The position numbers were made by a program, and so were the translations under genes. A DNA stretch of 64,000 nucleotides from Ruicaihuangia caeni (lineage in GTDB: Bacteria; Actinomycetota; Actinomycetes; Actinomycetales; Microbacteriaceae). Location: contig NZ_JASATX010000001.1 in NCBI RefSeq assembly GCF_029952955.1, positions 868,001-932,000 on the forward strand. Reading direction: 5' to 3'. Positions within the stretch are counted from its first letter, which is position 1; each line of letters begins with the position of its first letter. The notes below the pieces were generated by a model. It searched no databases, had not been told where the DNA came from, and saw only the letters and a list, made by a program, of their open reading frames with translations. Positions 1 through 9,740 of the stretch are shown here, piece after piece.

Positions 1-1
1 T

Positions 2-586
2 GACAGCGCCCTCGTGCGCCGCTTCGAGCAAGTGCGCCGGCCCCACCCGCTCCAGGAGAACGGCACCCTGCTCGACGGTATCGTCGCTGAGCGACGACGG
101 CTCTCGGAACTTCGCGACGCCAGCGACATCATCATCGACACGACCGACTTCAACATCCACCAGCTCGCCACCACGATCCAGGAGAAGTTCGCCGAGGCCG
201 ACGCGCCCGGCGTCAAGGTCACCCTGGTGAGCTTCGGGTACAAGTACGGCTTGCCCCAGGATGCCGACCTGGTCGCCGATGCCCGCTTCCTCCCGAATCC
301 GTTCTGGACGCCTGAACTGCGCGACCATAACGGCACCGAGCCCCAAGTGAGCGACTACGTGCTGGCACAGGATGGCGCTCGCCAGTTCATCGACACCTAC
401 GCGGCCGCGCTGGAACCGGTCCTCGCCGGGTACCAGCGGGAGAACAAGCGGCACGCGACCATCGCCATCGGCTGCACCGGCGGAAAGCACCGCTCCGTGG
501 CCCTCGTCGAGGAGCTCGCGACCATGCTGCGCGGGCTGCCCGGGGTGGGAGTCAGCATCCGTCACCGGGATCTTGGCCGAGAATAG
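2..586 (+). CDS. rapZ: RNase adapter protein RapZ, C-terminal part (5' end outside window)
   Basis: The frame is open from the first bases, so the N-terminal P-loop NTPase half lies upstream of the window. The visible part is the C-terminal domain, with the family signatures [12 protein letters not shown] near its start, [19 protein letters not shown], and [10 protein letters not shown] near the end. In gamma-proteobacteria RapZ binds an sRNA and directs RNase E; in actinobacteria it is a nucleotide-binding protein of less certain role. whiA begins 46 nt downstream on the same strand. The UAG stop overlaps a TAGACT that could be a -10 element for whiA. No yvcK gene lies between rapZ and whiA, although many Gram-positive genomes have one there. 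Confidence 0.95.
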   Translation, partial: DSALVRRFEQVRRPHPLQENGTLLDGIVAERRRLSELRDASDIIIDTTDFNIHQLATTIQEKFAEADAPGVKVTLVSFGYKYGLPQDADLVADARFLPNPFWTPELRDHNGTEPQVSDYVLAQDGARQFIDTYAAALEPVLAGYQRENKRHATIAIGCTGGKHRSVALVEELATMLRGLPGVGVSIRHRDLGRE

Positions 587-589
587 ACT
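584..589 (+). promoter_or_regulatory. candidate -10 element for whiA
   Basis: TAGACT overlaps the rapZ stop codon, 43 nt before the whiA GTG. The same hexamer precedes sodA, ctaB, treS and the carboxypeptidase gene in this window. No convincing -35 is seen. Confidence 0.35.
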
Positions 590-632
590 CTTCGGCCGAT
601 CCCGCACCCGCGCTCTCAGCAAAGGAAGACCA

Positions 633-1613
633 GTGGCACTCACCGCAGACGTCAAAGCAGAACTGCTCACCACGCGCACCGCTGCGACAGCGGAGCGGGC
701 AGCGGAACTCGCGACCATCCTGCGCTTCGCCGGTGGACTTCACGTGATCTCGAGCCGAATCGCCATCGAAGCCGAGCTCGACTCCGCCGAGCTCGCGCGT
801 CGAGTGCGCCAGAGCATCGCCGAGCTCTACGGCGTGCGCAGCGAGCTCCGCCTCATCTCAACACCGGGCGTAGGCCGGGGCGGCACTCACTTGGTGCGCG
901 TGCTCGAGGGCGGCGAGACGCTCGCACGGCAGACGGGACTGCTCGATGCGCGGCGTCGACCGATCCGTGGCCTGCCGAACCGATTGACCACGGGCGCCAG
1001 GCCAGAGCTCGCAGCCGTGTGGCGCGGCGCTTTCCTCGCCGCTGGTTCGCTGACCGACCCGGGTCGCTCAGCGTCGCTCGAGCTCGTCTGCCCGGGCAAT
1101 GAAGCCGCGATGGCGCTTGTGGGCGCAGCCGGCCGTCTCGAACTGCCCGCCAAGGCGCGCGAAGTACGCGGCGTGCACCGCGTCGTGATCCGCGACGGCG
1201 AAGCGATCGCGTCGATGCTGCGGCTCATGGGGGCGAGCGCAACGGTCGACGAGTGGGAGCGCCTGCGCCAGCGTCGTGAAGTGCGTGCGAACGCGAACCG
1301 GCTGGTCAACTTCGACGACGCGAACCTGCGTCGCTCGGCGCAGGCCGCTGTGGCGGCGTGCGCTCGCGTCGAGCGCGCCCTCGAGATCCTCGGCGACGAC
1401 GTGCCCGAGCACCTGCGATACGCGGGCGAGCTGCGTCTCCAGCACCGCGAGGCGAGCCTCGACGAGCTCGGTCACCAGGCGCAGCCTCCGATGACGAAGG
1501 ACGCGGTCGCCGGGCGCATCCGTCGTCTCCTGGCGATGGCCGACAAGCGCGCCGCCGAGCTCGGCGTGCCGAGCACCGAGGCCGTACTGGGCAGCGACCT
1601 CGACGGGGCCTGA
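633..1613 (+). CDS. whiA: DNA-binding protein WhiA (sporulation/cell-division regulator)
   Basis: A 326-residue protein of usual WhiA length: an N-terminal LAGLIDADG-homing-endonuclease-like domain, then a C-terminal helix-turn-helix ([22 protein letters not shown] followed by [18 protein letters not shown]). In Streptomyces WhiA works with WhiB to activate cell-division genes; in non-sporulating actinobacteria it is retained and linked to division and growth control. The GTG at 633 is chosen because AGGAAG lies about 8 nt upstream and translation begins with the family-typical [11 protein letters not shown]. The longer frame back to 372 only shadows rapZ. The gene sits in the conserved rapZ-whiA-gap neighbourhood. 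Confidence 0.95.
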   Translation: MALTADVKAELLTTRTAATAERAAELATILRFAGGLHVISSRIAIEAELDSAELARRVRQSIAELYGVRSELRLISTPGVGRGGTHLVRVLEGGETLARQTGLLDARRRPIRGLPNRLTTGARPELAAVWRGAFLAAGSLTDPGRSASLELVCPGNEAAMALVGAAGRLELPAKAREVRGVHRVVIRDGEAIASMLRLMGASATVDEWERLRQRREVRANANRLVNFDDANLRRSAQAAVAACARVERALEILGDDVPEHLRYAGELRLQHREASLDELGHQAQPPMTKDAVAGRIRRLLAMADKRAAELGVPSTEAVLGSDLDGA

Positions 1614-1662
1614 GCGGCTGGGCATTCCCGCCCAATTCCGGACGCAGCCGAGCACGCCTCAG

Positions 1663-1668
1663 TAGACT
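1663..1668 (+). promoter_or_regulatory. candidate -10 element for sodA
   Basis: TAGACT lies 54 nt before the sodA ATG, in the spacer after whiA. It would give a leader of about 48 nt carrying the ribosome binding site TAGGAGA just before the start. Confidence 0.4.
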
Positions 1669-1722
1669 CGAAGACGCGCCCGCCGCTTCGACGTGCGGGA
1701 TTCGAATCGCTAGGAGATACAG

Positions 1723-2349
1723 ATGGCTGCGTACACCCTGCCCGACCTCGCCTATGACTACTCGGCGCTCGAGCCGAGCATCAGCGGCGCCATCATGGAA
1801 CTGCATCACTCTAAGCACCACCAGGCCTACGTCACCGGCGCGAACACCGCACTCGAGAAGCTCGCCGAGGCCCGCGACAACAACGACTTCGCAAACGTCA
1901 ACCGCCTCGAGAAGGATCTCGCCTTCAACCTCGGCGGCCACGTGAACCACTCGGTGTTCTGGACGAACATGTCGCCCGACGGCGGCGACAAGCCCACCGG
2001 CGAGCTGGCGGCCGCGATCGACGACGCATTCGGCGGCTTCGAGAAGTTCCAAGCGCACTTCACGGCGACCGCGATGGGCGTGCAGGGCTCCGGCTGGGCA
2101 GTGCTCGCCTGGGACTCGCTCGGCCAGAAGCCGATCATCGTGCAGTTCTTCGACCAGCAGGCGAACTTCCCGATCGGCACTGTCCCGCTGCTCATGCTCG
2201 ACGTGTGGGAGCACGCGTACTACCTCGACTACAAGAACGTTCGCGCCGACTACGTGAAGGCGTTCTGGAACATCGTGAACTGGGAGAACGTGCAGCAGCG
2301 TCTGGACGCGGCCCGCGAGAAGACCCAAGGTCTGCTGATACTTTCGTAA
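1723..2349 (+). CDS. sodA: superoxide dismutase (Mn/Fe family)
   Basis: A 208-residue cytoplasmic SOD that converts superoxide to hydrogen peroxide and oxygen. The four metal ligands are visible in context: His in [10 protein letters not shown], His in HVNHSVFW, and Asp and His in [11 protein letters not shown]. Length and the [10 protein letters not shown] segment are typical of the Mn/Fe family; metal choice (Mn, Fe or cambialistic) cannot be fixed from these motifs. The start has the strong Shine-Dalgarno TAGGAG 8 nt upstream. It has its own putative promoter and is followed by a strong hairpin, so it is probably monocistronic, inserted between whiA and gap. Confidence 0.96.
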   Translation: MAAYTLPDLAYDYSALEPSISGAIMELHHSKHHQAYVTGANTALEKLAEARDNNDFANVNRLEKDLAFNLGGHVNHSVFWTNMSPDGGDKPTGELAAAIDDAFGGFEKFQAHFTATAMGVQGSGWAVLAWDSLGQKPIIVQFFDQQANFPIGTVPLLMLDVWEHAYYLDYKNVRADYVKAFWNIVNWENVQQRLDAAREKTQGLLILS

Positions 2350-2360
2350 GCGTGCGTCTT

Positions 2361-2386
2361 GGCCGGGGTGCTCCGGCACCCCGGCC
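2361..2386 (+). terminator. intrinsic terminator hairpin after sodA
   Basis: A perfect 10-bp stem (GGCCGGGGTG / CACCCCGGCC) with a 6-nt loop begins 11 nt after the sodA stop. No clear U-tract follows, as is common for actinobacterial terminators. Confidence 0.7.
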
Positions 2387-2431
2387 CTCTCGCCAGTTGC
2401 ATCTACCACCCTTGCGCCACCTGGCGCCTGA

Positions 2432-3454
<1,023 letters not shown>

Positions 3455-3461
3455 TCACATG

Positions 3462-3489
3462 AATGGGGCCGTCGCGAGGCGGCCCCATT
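3462..3489 (+). terminator. hairpin between gap and pgk (terminator or attenuator)
   Basis: A perfect 10-bp stem (AATGGGGCCG / CGGCCCCATT) with an 8-nt loop starts 7 nt after the gap stop and ends with TTC. It may set a gap:pgk expression ratio by partial termination. Confidence 0.65.
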
Positions 3490-3525
3490 CCTGTGCCTCG
3501 GGGCCCGAACCAGGAGGAGACCCGC

Positions 3526-4740
3526 GTGACACTGCGCACCATCGAATCGCTCGGCGAGCTCGCCGGCAAGCGCGTACTGGTCCGCTGCGACCTGAACGTG
3601 CCGCTGAGCGACGGCGTCATCACCGATGACGGCCGCATCCGCGCTTCCCTCCCCACCATTCGTGAGCTCATCGCAGCGGGCGCGAGCGTCGTGGTGATCT
3701 CGCACCTCGGCCGGCCGAAGGGCGAGGTCCAAGCAGAATTCAGCCTCGCTCCTGCAGCTCACCGCCTGGGCGAGCTGCTCGGCAACGATGTGGCGTTCGC
3801 TCGAGACACGGTCGGCGAATCCGCTCAGCAGACCGTCGAGGCCCTGCAACCGGGTCAGGTCGCGGTGCTCGAGAACCTACGCTTCAACCCGGAGGAGACG
3901 AGCAAGACGGATGCCGAGCGCGAAGCCTTCGCGCGTCGTCTCGCCGCGTTCGGCGATGCATTCGTCTCCGACGGTTTCGGCGTCGTCCACCGCAAGCAGG
4001 CGAGCGTCTTCGAGCTCGCCGCGGCGCTGCCGAGCGCGGCGGGGCGCCTCATCGAGCGAGAGCTCGCCGTGCTCGAGCGTCTGACCGAGCGCCCGGAGCG
4101 CCCCTACGCCGTTGTGCTCGGCGGGTCGAAGGTGGCCGACAAGCTCGGTGTGATCGAGCACCTGCTGCCCCGCGTCGACTCCCTGCTCATCGGCGGCGGG
4201 ATGCTGTTCACGTTCCTCGCCGCGCAGGGGCACCGCGTCGCGTCGAGCCTCCTCGAGGCAGACCAGTTGGAGACAGTACGCGGCTACCTCGCAGAAGCGG
4301 AACGGCTCGGCGTCGAGGTCGTGCTCCCGAGCGACGTGGTGGTGGCATCGCGGTTCGCGGCCGACGCGCAGTCGGAGATCGCGGCATCCGACGCCATCGA
4401 GGAGACGAGCTTCGGAACCGCGGGCATCGGTCTCGACATCGGCCCGGAAACAGCGGAACGATTCGCTGACGTCATCGAGGCGGCACGCACCGTGTTCTGG
4501 AACGGACCCATGGGCGTGTTCGAGTTCGAACGCTTCGCGGAGGGCACCCGTGTCGTCGCCGGCGCACTCGCTTCGGCAAGCGGGTTCACCGTCGTGGGCG
4601 GCGGCGACAGCGCCGCGGCCGTGCGCGCACTCGGTTTCGCCGACGACGACTTCTCTCATATCTCGACCGGCGGCGGCGCGAGCCTCGAGTTCCTCGAGGG
4701 CAAGCGACTGCCCGGACTGGAGGCACTCGGATGGCAGTGA
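3526..4740 (+). CDS. pgk: phosphoglycerate kinase
   Basis: A 404-residue monomeric kinase that transfers phosphate from 1,3-bisphosphoglycerate to ADP. The substrate-binding motifs VRCDLNVPL and HLGRPKGE are near the N-terminus. The central GGSKVADK and the C-terminal [13 protein letters not shown] are the nucleotide-binding side. The GTG at 3526 is preceded by AGGAGGAG; upstream in-frame codons run through the gap/pgk hairpin, so a longer protein is unlikely. Its stop overlaps the tpiA start (the tpiA ATG lies inside the last codons), which indicates translational coupling. Confidence 0.97.
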   Translation: MTLRTIESLGELAGKRVLVRCDLNVPLSDGVITDDGRIRASLPTIRELIAAGASVVVISHLGRPKGEVQAEFSLAPAAHRLGELLGNDVAFARDTVGESAQQTVEALQPGQVAVLENLRFNPEETSKTDAEREAFARRLAAFGDAFVSDGFGVVHRKQASVFELAAALPSAAGRLIERELAVLERLTERPERPYAVVLGGSKVADKLGVIEHLLPRVDSLLIGGGMLFTFLAAQGHRVASSLLEADQLETVRGYLAEAERLGVEVVLPSDVVVASRFAADAQSEIAASDAIEETSFGTAGIGLDIGPETAERFADVIEAARTVFWNGPMGVFEFERFAEGTRVVAGALASASGFTVVGGGDSAAAVRALGFADDDFSHISTGGGASLEFLEGKRLPGLEALGWQ

Positions 4741-5519
4741 ACCGCACCCCGCTCATTGCGGGCAACTGGAAGATGAACCTCGACCATCTGCAGTCGATCG
4801 CTTTCGTGCAGAAGCTCGCGTGGAGTCTGAAGGATGCGCGCCACGACTTCGACCAGGTCGAGGTCGCGGTGTTCCCGCCGTTCACCGACCTGCGCAGCGT
4901 GCAGACGCTGATCGCCGCCGACAAGCTTCCGCTCGAGTTCGGCGGGCAAGACGTGAGCCAGCACGACTCGGGCGCGTACACGGGCGAGATCTCAGGAGCC
5001 TTCCTGCGGGCGCTCGAGTGCAAGTACGTCATCGTCGGGCACTCCGAGCGCCGGCAGTACCACGCTGAGACCGACGAGGTCGTCGCCGCAAAGGTCTCTG
5101 CGGCCCGTCGCAACGGCCTGGTACCGGTGCTCTGTGTCGGCGAGACGGCTGACGACCTCGAGCAGCACGGACCGAGTGCCGTTCCCGTCGCGCAGCTTCA
5201 GGCCGCTATCGCGGGCCTGCCGAAGACCGCCGACCTCGTCGTCGCCTACGAACCCGTCTGGGCGATCGGCTCGGGAACACCCGCGACCCCGGAGCAGGCG
5301 CAGACCGTCTGCAAGGCGCTGCGAACGGCGCTCGAGGAAGCGCTCGGGCAGGATGCCGCAGCTTCCACTCGCATCCTCTACGGCGGATCGGTGAAAGCCG
5401 CCAACATCGCGGGGTTCATGCGACAGCCCGATATCGACGGCGCACTGGTCGGCGGAGCGAGTCTCGACGTGGCCGAGTTCGCAAGCATCGCGCGGTACCG
5501 GCAGCACGTCGGCCTGTGA
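4731..5519 (+). CDS. tpiA: triosephosphate isomerase
   Basis: A 262-residue TIM-barrel enzyme interconverting dihydroxyacetone phosphate and glyceraldehyde 3-phosphate. All catalytic residues are visible: Lys in GNWKMN, His in VGHSERR, Glu in [11 protein letters not shown]. The phosphate-binding YGGSV and GALVGGASL follow near the C-terminus. The ATG lies within the 3' end of pgk (10-nt overlap), so the two are almost certainly one transcript. secG follows after 65 nt with its own possible promoter. Confidence 0.97.
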   Translation: MAVNRTPLIAGNWKMNLDHLQSIAFVQKLAWSLKDARHDFDQVEVAVFPPFTDLRSVQTLIAADKLPLEFGGQDVSQHDSGAYTGEISGAFLRALECKYVIVGHSERRQYHAETDEVVAAKVSAARRNGLVPVLCVGETADDLEQHGPSAVPVAQLQAAIAGLPKTADLVVAYEPVWAIGSGTPATPEQAQTVCKALRTALEEALGQDAAASTRILYGGSVKAANIAGFMRQPDIDGALVGGASLDVAEFASIARYRQHVGL

Positions 5520-5544
5520 TCCGGGCGTGACGACGCGCCCGTCC

Positions 5545-5550
5545 TATACT
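5545..5550 (+). promoter_or_regulatory. candidate -10 element for secG-rbpA
   Basis: TATACT lies 34 nt before the secG GTG in the tpiA-secG spacer. It is a near-consensus -10; no matching -35 is evident. Confidence 0.45.
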
Positions 5551-5584
5551 GGTACACGCCCCTCAACCCGAAAGGCTGTTCCGC

Positions 5585-5836
5585 GTGCAAATTCTGCAGG
5601 TCGTGCTCCAGGTGCTCCTGGGCATCTCGAGCCTTCTGCTCACGCTGTTGATCCTGCTGCACCGCGGTCGAGGCGGAGGACTCTCCGACATGTTCGGCGG
5701 TGGCGTCACTTCGAACCTCGGATCGTCGGGCGTGGCTGAGCGCAACCTCAACCGATTGACCGTTGTGCTCGGGCTCGTGTGGGTTTCGGCCATCGTGCTG
5801 CTGGGGCTCATCACCAAGTTCGAAGCCGGCGTCTGA
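5585..5836 (+). CDS. secG: preprotein translocase subunit SecG
   Basis: An 83-residue inner-membrane protein with two transmembrane helices (about residues 3-26 and 57-77) joined by a Gly-rich loop, RGRGGGLSDMFGGG. This is the hallmark of SecG, the accessory subunit of the SecYEG channel that stimulates SecA-driven export. The start is GTG with an AAAGG about 9 nt upstream. Placement after tpiA is the standard Gram-positive arrangement. It probably shares a transcript with rbpA, 18 nt downstream. Confidence 0.95.
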   Translation: MQILQVVLQVLLGISSLLLTLLILLHRGRGGGLSDMFGGGVTSNLGSSGVAERNLNRLTVVLGLVWVSAIVLLGLITKFEAGV

Positions 5837-5854
5837 CCGGCGGGAGAGGGAATC

Positions 5855-6220
5855 GTGGCTATCGGGGGTAGTGCAATCCGCGGCTCGCGCGTCGGCGCCG
5901 GACCGATGGGGGAGCAGGACCACGGCGTGCACGCGGAGCGCGTCGCCGTGTCGTATTGGGATGCGCTCGGAAACGAGACCGTGCGGTACTTCGCGGCGAA
6001 CCTGCCGGAAGACGAGATCCCGGAGGTCATCGACTCGCCGTCGACCGGGCTGCCCGCGGGTCGCGACCGTGACAATCCGCCGCAGCTGGCGAAGAACGAG
6101 CCGTACAAGACGCACCTCGCCTACGTGAAGGAGCGTCGCAGCGACGAGGAAGCCGAATCGCTGCTCGAGGAGGCTCTGCAGAAGCTCCGTGCCCGTCGCT
6201 CCGGCGGCGCGACGGCCTGA
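5855..6220 (+). CDS. rbpA: RNA polymerase-binding protein RbpA
   Basis: A 121-residue actinobacterial transcription factor that binds the RNA polymerase holoenzyme and primary sigma factor and stabilises promoter open complexes. Recognisable segments are the N-terminal AIGGSAIRGSRVGAGP, the central RbpA core (SYWDALGNETVRYFAANLPEDEIP), and the C-terminal sigma-interacting helix region (YKTHLAYVKERRSDEEAESLLEEAL). The GTG has GGGAGAGGG about 5 nt upstream. The gene ends the + strand glycolysis block and faces pgl across a bidirectional hairpin. Confidence 0.95.
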   Translation: MAIGGSAIRGSRVGAGPMGEQDHGVHAERVAVSYWDALGNETVRYFAANLPEDEIPEVIDSPSTGLPAGRDRDNPPQLAKNEPYKTHLAYVKERRSDEEAESLLEEALQKLRARRSGGATA

Positions 6221-6309
6221 CGATCGGCCACTGACACGCATCGTCGCGTGTCACGCAGGGCCGCGCGGCGAACCGTCTCGCCGACGCAGCGCCCGAGCCG
6301 AGCACGAAG

Positions 6310-6339
6310 AGGGCCGGTATCCGTGTGGATACCGGCCCT
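6310..6339. terminator. bidirectional terminator between rbpA and pgl
   Basis: A perfect 13-bp stem (AGGGCCGGTATCC / GGATACCGGCCCT) with a 4-nt GTGT loop, followed by TTTC on the + strand. It lies between convergent genes and could serve both. Confidence 0.85.
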
Positions 6340-6365
6340 TTCACGTTTCGAGCAGAGGCCCGCGC

Positions 6366-7187
6366 TCAGTCGGCGGAATCCTCAGGTCCCGGCTCCTCGC
6401 CCGCATCCGAAGCCGTCCAGTAGGCACCGGGGGCGATGAGCTCTTCCGGAACCTGCGCTGCCGCGGCCTCATCGACGTAGAACGTCGTCGACAGCCGGCC
6501 CTTGACGCCCGCAATGGGAACCTCAGCGTACGAAGCACCGGCGAGAGCGAGTCCAAGCACGGCAGCCTTGTCGTCACCGGAGAGCGACGCGATCACGCGA
6601 CGCGAGGCGTTGAGCACTCGCCTGGTGAGGGTGATCCGCTCGGGCGGAGGCTTCGGCGAGTTGCGCACCGGGAGCACGGTCGACTCCTTGTCGAGCACCT
6701 CATCCTTGCCAGGGAACAACGACGCCGTGTGGCCATCCGGTCCCACGCCGAGGAACGTGATGTCGAAGTGGGGGAAGGGGTCGTCGCCGGTTGAGAAGCG
6801 GGCGAGTTCCTGCGCGTACCGCTCAGCCGCCTCGTCGAGCGACTGGATCTCGTCCGAGGCCGGCATGGCGTGCACGTTCGACTGGGGGATGTCGATGCGG
6901 TTGAGCAGCAGCTGCTGCGCCTTCCCGGCATTCCGCTCCGCATCGTCGTGCGGCACGAAGCGCTCGTCGCCCCACCAGATGTGCACGCGGCTCCAATCGA
7001 TGCCCTCGAGCTCTGGCGACTCGGCGATGGCGCTGAGCGTGCGCAGGTGCACCCGCCCGCCCTCGAGCACCACGTGCGCGATCTCCTGCCCGGCGAGCAC
7101 CTCGCTCAGCAATTCGACGAACCGGGCCGCGACCGCTGCGACCAGCGCATCGGCGTCGTCGAGCACGACTACTCGGCGATCGTTCAT
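6366..7187 (-). CDS. pgl: 6-phosphogluconolactonase
   Basis: A 273-residue DevB/Pgl-family enzyme that hydrolyses 6-phosphogluconolactone, the second step of the oxidative pentose phosphate pathway. Typical segments are WGDERFVPHDDAERN in the first half and FLGVGPDGHTASLFPG centrally; the latter is the phosphate-binding glucosamine-6-phosphate-isomerase-like signature. The ATG at 7187 is preferred because AGGAAGG lies upstream and because it forms an ATGA overlap with the opcA stop. It is the last gene of the tkt-tal-pgi-zwf-opcA-pgl operon. Confidence 0.95.
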   Translation of the reverse strand: MNDRRVVVLDDADALVAAVAARFVELLSEVLAGQEIAHVVLEGGRVHLRTLSAIAESPELEGIDWSRVHIWWGDERFVPHDDAERNAGKAQQLLLNRIDIPQSNVHAMPASDEIQSLDEAAERYAQELARFSTGDDPFPHFDITFLGVGPDGHTASLFPGKDEVLDKESTVLPVRNSPKPPPERITLTRRVLNASRRVIASLSGDDKAAVLGLALAGASYAEVPIAGVKGRLSTTFYVDEAAAAQVPEELIAPGAYWTASDAGEEPGPEDSAD

Positions 7188-8155
7188 GGGGTAGTTCCTT
7201 CCTGTGCGACCGTGGTCACGGAGCATCTCGGCAGACCCTCACGGATGACGGCCCCGAACACCTCGTCGGGGTCGAGCCGCCGCAACTCCTCGGCGAGGCA
7301 GTCGCGCAGGGATCGGCGAGGCAACGAGATGTCATGGGCGGGCTGACCGGGCTGCGTGAGCACGGCGACACCGGCACCGGGCCGCTCGAGCGTGACCACG
7401 CCCGAGGGCCGGTGCAATTGCACGCGACGGATGCCGCTCGGGCCGTGTGCAGGATCGGTCACCGTCACCTCGACCGGAGCGTCGAGCTGCAGCGTGAGCC
7501 AGCCGGCGAGCAACTGCGTCGAGGGGGAGTCGGCCGCGCCGACGACCTCGATCGCGGTGACCGGCTCGTACGGGGGCTGGTCGAGCACTGCCGCCAGTTG
7601 GGCTCGCCAGAGCGTCAGCCGAGTCCACGCGAAGTCGGTGTCACCGGGCCGGTAGGAATCGGCCAGGTCGCGGATGGCTGAGGCCGGGTCGGCAGCTGTC
7701 GCGGCATCCGTGATGCGCCGTTGCGCGATCCGGCCCAGGGGAGATGCACTCGGCGTCTCCGGCGCGTTGTAGGGCCACCATGCGACGACAGGGGCGTCGG
7801 GCAGGAGCAGGCCCATCACGAGCCCCGCAGCGTCGTCGGCGATCTCGCCGTAGGCCTTGAGCACGAGCACCTCGCTCGCGCCCGCGTCACCGCCGACGCG
7901 GATCTGAGCATCGAGGCGGGCCTGCGGCTGCCCGTGGTCGGTGCGCTGCGGATCGGTCGAGATCACGATGACGCGCATCGGGTGCTCGCGAGACGCATCG
8001 TTGGCGGCCTCGATGGCCTCTTCCTCCTCGCCGAGCGCAGCGGCGATCACGAGTGTGAGCACGCGGCCCAGCGCGACGGCGCCACCCTCCTCGCGGATGT
8101 TGACGAGCGCCTTCGACACGGCGCTCACGGTGGTGTCGGGCAGATCGATGATCAC
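7184..8155 (-). CDS. opcA: glucose-6-phosphate dehydrogenase assembly protein OpcA
   Basis: A 323-residue OpcA-family protein. In cyanobacteria and corynebacteria OpcA is an allosteric effector needed for full activity of glucose-6-phosphate dehydrogenase. The N-terminus IIDLPDTTVSAVSKALVNIREEGGAVALGRVLTLV and the LLPDAPVVAWWP segment are characteristic. The GTG at 8155 overlaps the zwf stop as GTGA; the longer frame upstream only shadows zwf. Overlaps on both sides (zwf and pgl) imply coupled translation of the three oxidative-branch proteins. Confidence 0.93.
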   Translation of the reverse strand: MIIDLPDTTVSAVSKALVNIREEGGAVALGRVLTLVIAAALGEEEEAIEAANDASREHPMRVIVISTDPQRTDHGQPQARLDAQIRVGGDAGASEVLVLKAYGEIADDAAGLVMGLLLPDAPVVAWWPYNAPETPSASPLGRIAQRRITDAATAADPASAIRDLADSYRPGDTDFAWTRLTLWRAQLAAVLDQPPYEPVTAIEVVGAADSPSTQLLAGWLTLQLDAPVEVTVTDPAHGPSGIRRVQLHRPSGVVTLERPGAGVAVLTQPGQPAHDISLPRRSLRDCLAEELRRLDPDEVFGAVIREGLPRCSVTTVAQEGTTP

Positions 8156-9693
8156 GGTCGCCTCCAGCTGCGGCCGTCGCGCGCCATGAGCGCGTCGGCG
8201 GAGTCGGGGCCCCAAGTGCCGGGGCTGTACTGCTCGGGCCGGCCCTGCGTCGCCCAGAACTCCTCAATGGGATCGAGGATGCGCCAGCTGAGCTCGACCT
8301 CCTCGTGCCGCGGGAAGAGCGGCGGATCGCCGAGGAGCACGTCGAGGATCAGCCGCTCATATGCTTCGGGGCTCGCCTCGGTGAACGCGTGACCGTAGCC
8401 GAAGTCCATCGTCACGTCGCGCACCTGCATGCCGGCGCCCGGCACCTTCGAGCCGAAGCGGATCGTGACGCCCTCGTCGGGCTGCACGCGGATGACGAGC
8501 GCGTTCTCGCCGAGCTCGGAGGTCTGCGCCTCGGCGAAGAGGTACTGCGGTGCCCTCTTGAACACCACGGCGATCTCGGTGACCCGGCGGCCGAGCCGCT
8601 TGCCTGCACGGAGGTAGAACGGCACCCCCGCCCAGCGGCGGGTGTTGATGTCGAGTCGCATCGCCGCATAGGTCTCGGTCGTCGACTCGGGGTTCATGCC
8701 GTCCTCTTCGAGGAACCCGACCACCTTGGCGCCGCCCTGCCAGCCGCTCGCATACTGGCCGCGAGCGGTTCCCAGCGCGAGATCGGCGGGCAGGCGCACC
8801 GCAGCCAGCACCTTCTCCTTCTCGGTGCGCAGGTCGGCCGCGTCGAACGAGTTGGGCTCTTCCATCGCCGTGAGCGCGAGCAGCTGCAGCAGGTGATTCT
8901 GGATGACGTCACGCGCCGCGCCGATGCCGTCGTAGTAGCCGGCTCTGCCCCCTACTCCGATGTCCTCGGCCATCGTGATCTGCACGTGGTCGACGTAGTT
9001 GGCGTTCCAGATCGGCTCGAACAGCTGGTTCGCGAAGCGCAGCGCCAGGATGTTCTGCACCGTCTCCTTGCCGAGATAGTGGTCGATGCGGAACACCGAC
9101 TCGGAGGGGAACACCGACTCGACGACATCGTTCAGTTCGCGCGCGCTCCGCAGATCGCTGCCGAACGGCTTCTCGATGACGACCCGGCTCCATGCGCCCT
9201 CGCGGGCATGCGCGAGCCCTGAGCGGCGGAGCTGCTCCGTGACCTGCGGGAACGACTTCGGCGGGATCGACAGATAGAACGCGTGGTTCCCCATCGTTCC
9301 CCGAGTGCGGTCGAGCTCTTCGAGCGTGGTCCTCAGACGCTCGAACGCGTCGTCGTCGTCGAACGTGCCCTGCACGAACCGCACGCCCTGCCGGAGTTGG
9401 CGCCACACGTCCTCGTCGAAGGGTGTGCGCGCGTACTGCTTGACGGCATCGTGCACGACCTTCTCGAAGTCCTCATCGGCCCACTCGCGGCGGGCGAACC
9501 CGACCAGGCCGAACCCCGCGGGCAGCAATCCGCGGTTGGCGAGGTCGTAGACCGCCGGCATGAGCTTCTTGCGTGACAGGTCTCCGGTCACGCCGAAGAT
9601 GATGAGCGAACTCGGGCCGGCGATGCGGTTGAGTCGCCGATCGGCGGGGTCGCGCAGCGGATTGTGCTGCGCCGTGATCTCCACGGGGGGCAT
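8152..9693 (-). CDS. zwf: glucose-6-phosphate 1-dehydrogenase
   Basis: A 513-residue enzyme that oxidises glucose 6-phosphate to 6-phosphogluconolactone with reduction of NADP. The dinucleotide-binding motif GVTGDLSRKKL is at about residues 34-44, and the substrate-binding/catalytic RIDHYLGKETVQN lies near residue 197. Length is normal. It lies between pgi and opcA in the pentose-phosphate operon, with its stop overlapping the opcA start. Confidence 0.97.
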   Translation of the reverse strand: MPPVEITAQHNPLRDPADRRLNRIAGPSSLIIFGVTGDLSRKKLMPAVYDLANRGLLPAGFGLVGFARREWADEDFEKVVHDAVKQYARTPFDEDVWRQLRQGVRFVQGTFDDDDAFERLRTTLEELDRTRGTMGNHAFYLSIPPKSFPQVTEQLRRSGLAHAREGAWSRVVIEKPFGSDLRSARELNDVVESVFPSESVFRIDHYLGKETVQNILALRFANQLFEPIWNANYVDHVQITMAEDIGVGGRAGYYDGIGAARDVIQNHLLQLLALTAMEEPNSFDAADLRTEKEKVLAAVRLPADLALGTARGQYASGWQGGAKVVGFLEEDGMNPESTTETYAAMRLDINTRRWAGVPFYLRAGKRLGRRVTEIAVVFKRAPQYLFAEAQTSELGENALVIRVQPDEGVTIRFGSKVPGAGMQVRDVTMDFGYGHAFTEASPEAYERLILDVLLGDPPLFPRHEEVELSWRILDPIEEFWATQGRPEQYSPGTWGPDSADALMARDGRSWRRP

Positions 9694-9740
9694 TGAACTC
9701 CTTGAAAACGGATGCCGTCCGGCGCGGGCCGCGCGCAGAC

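Noticed and set aside
1690-1710. GATTCGAATC near sodA as a tRNA T-loop
   Set aside because: No acceptor stem or anticodon arm can be built around it; it is part of the sodA leader.
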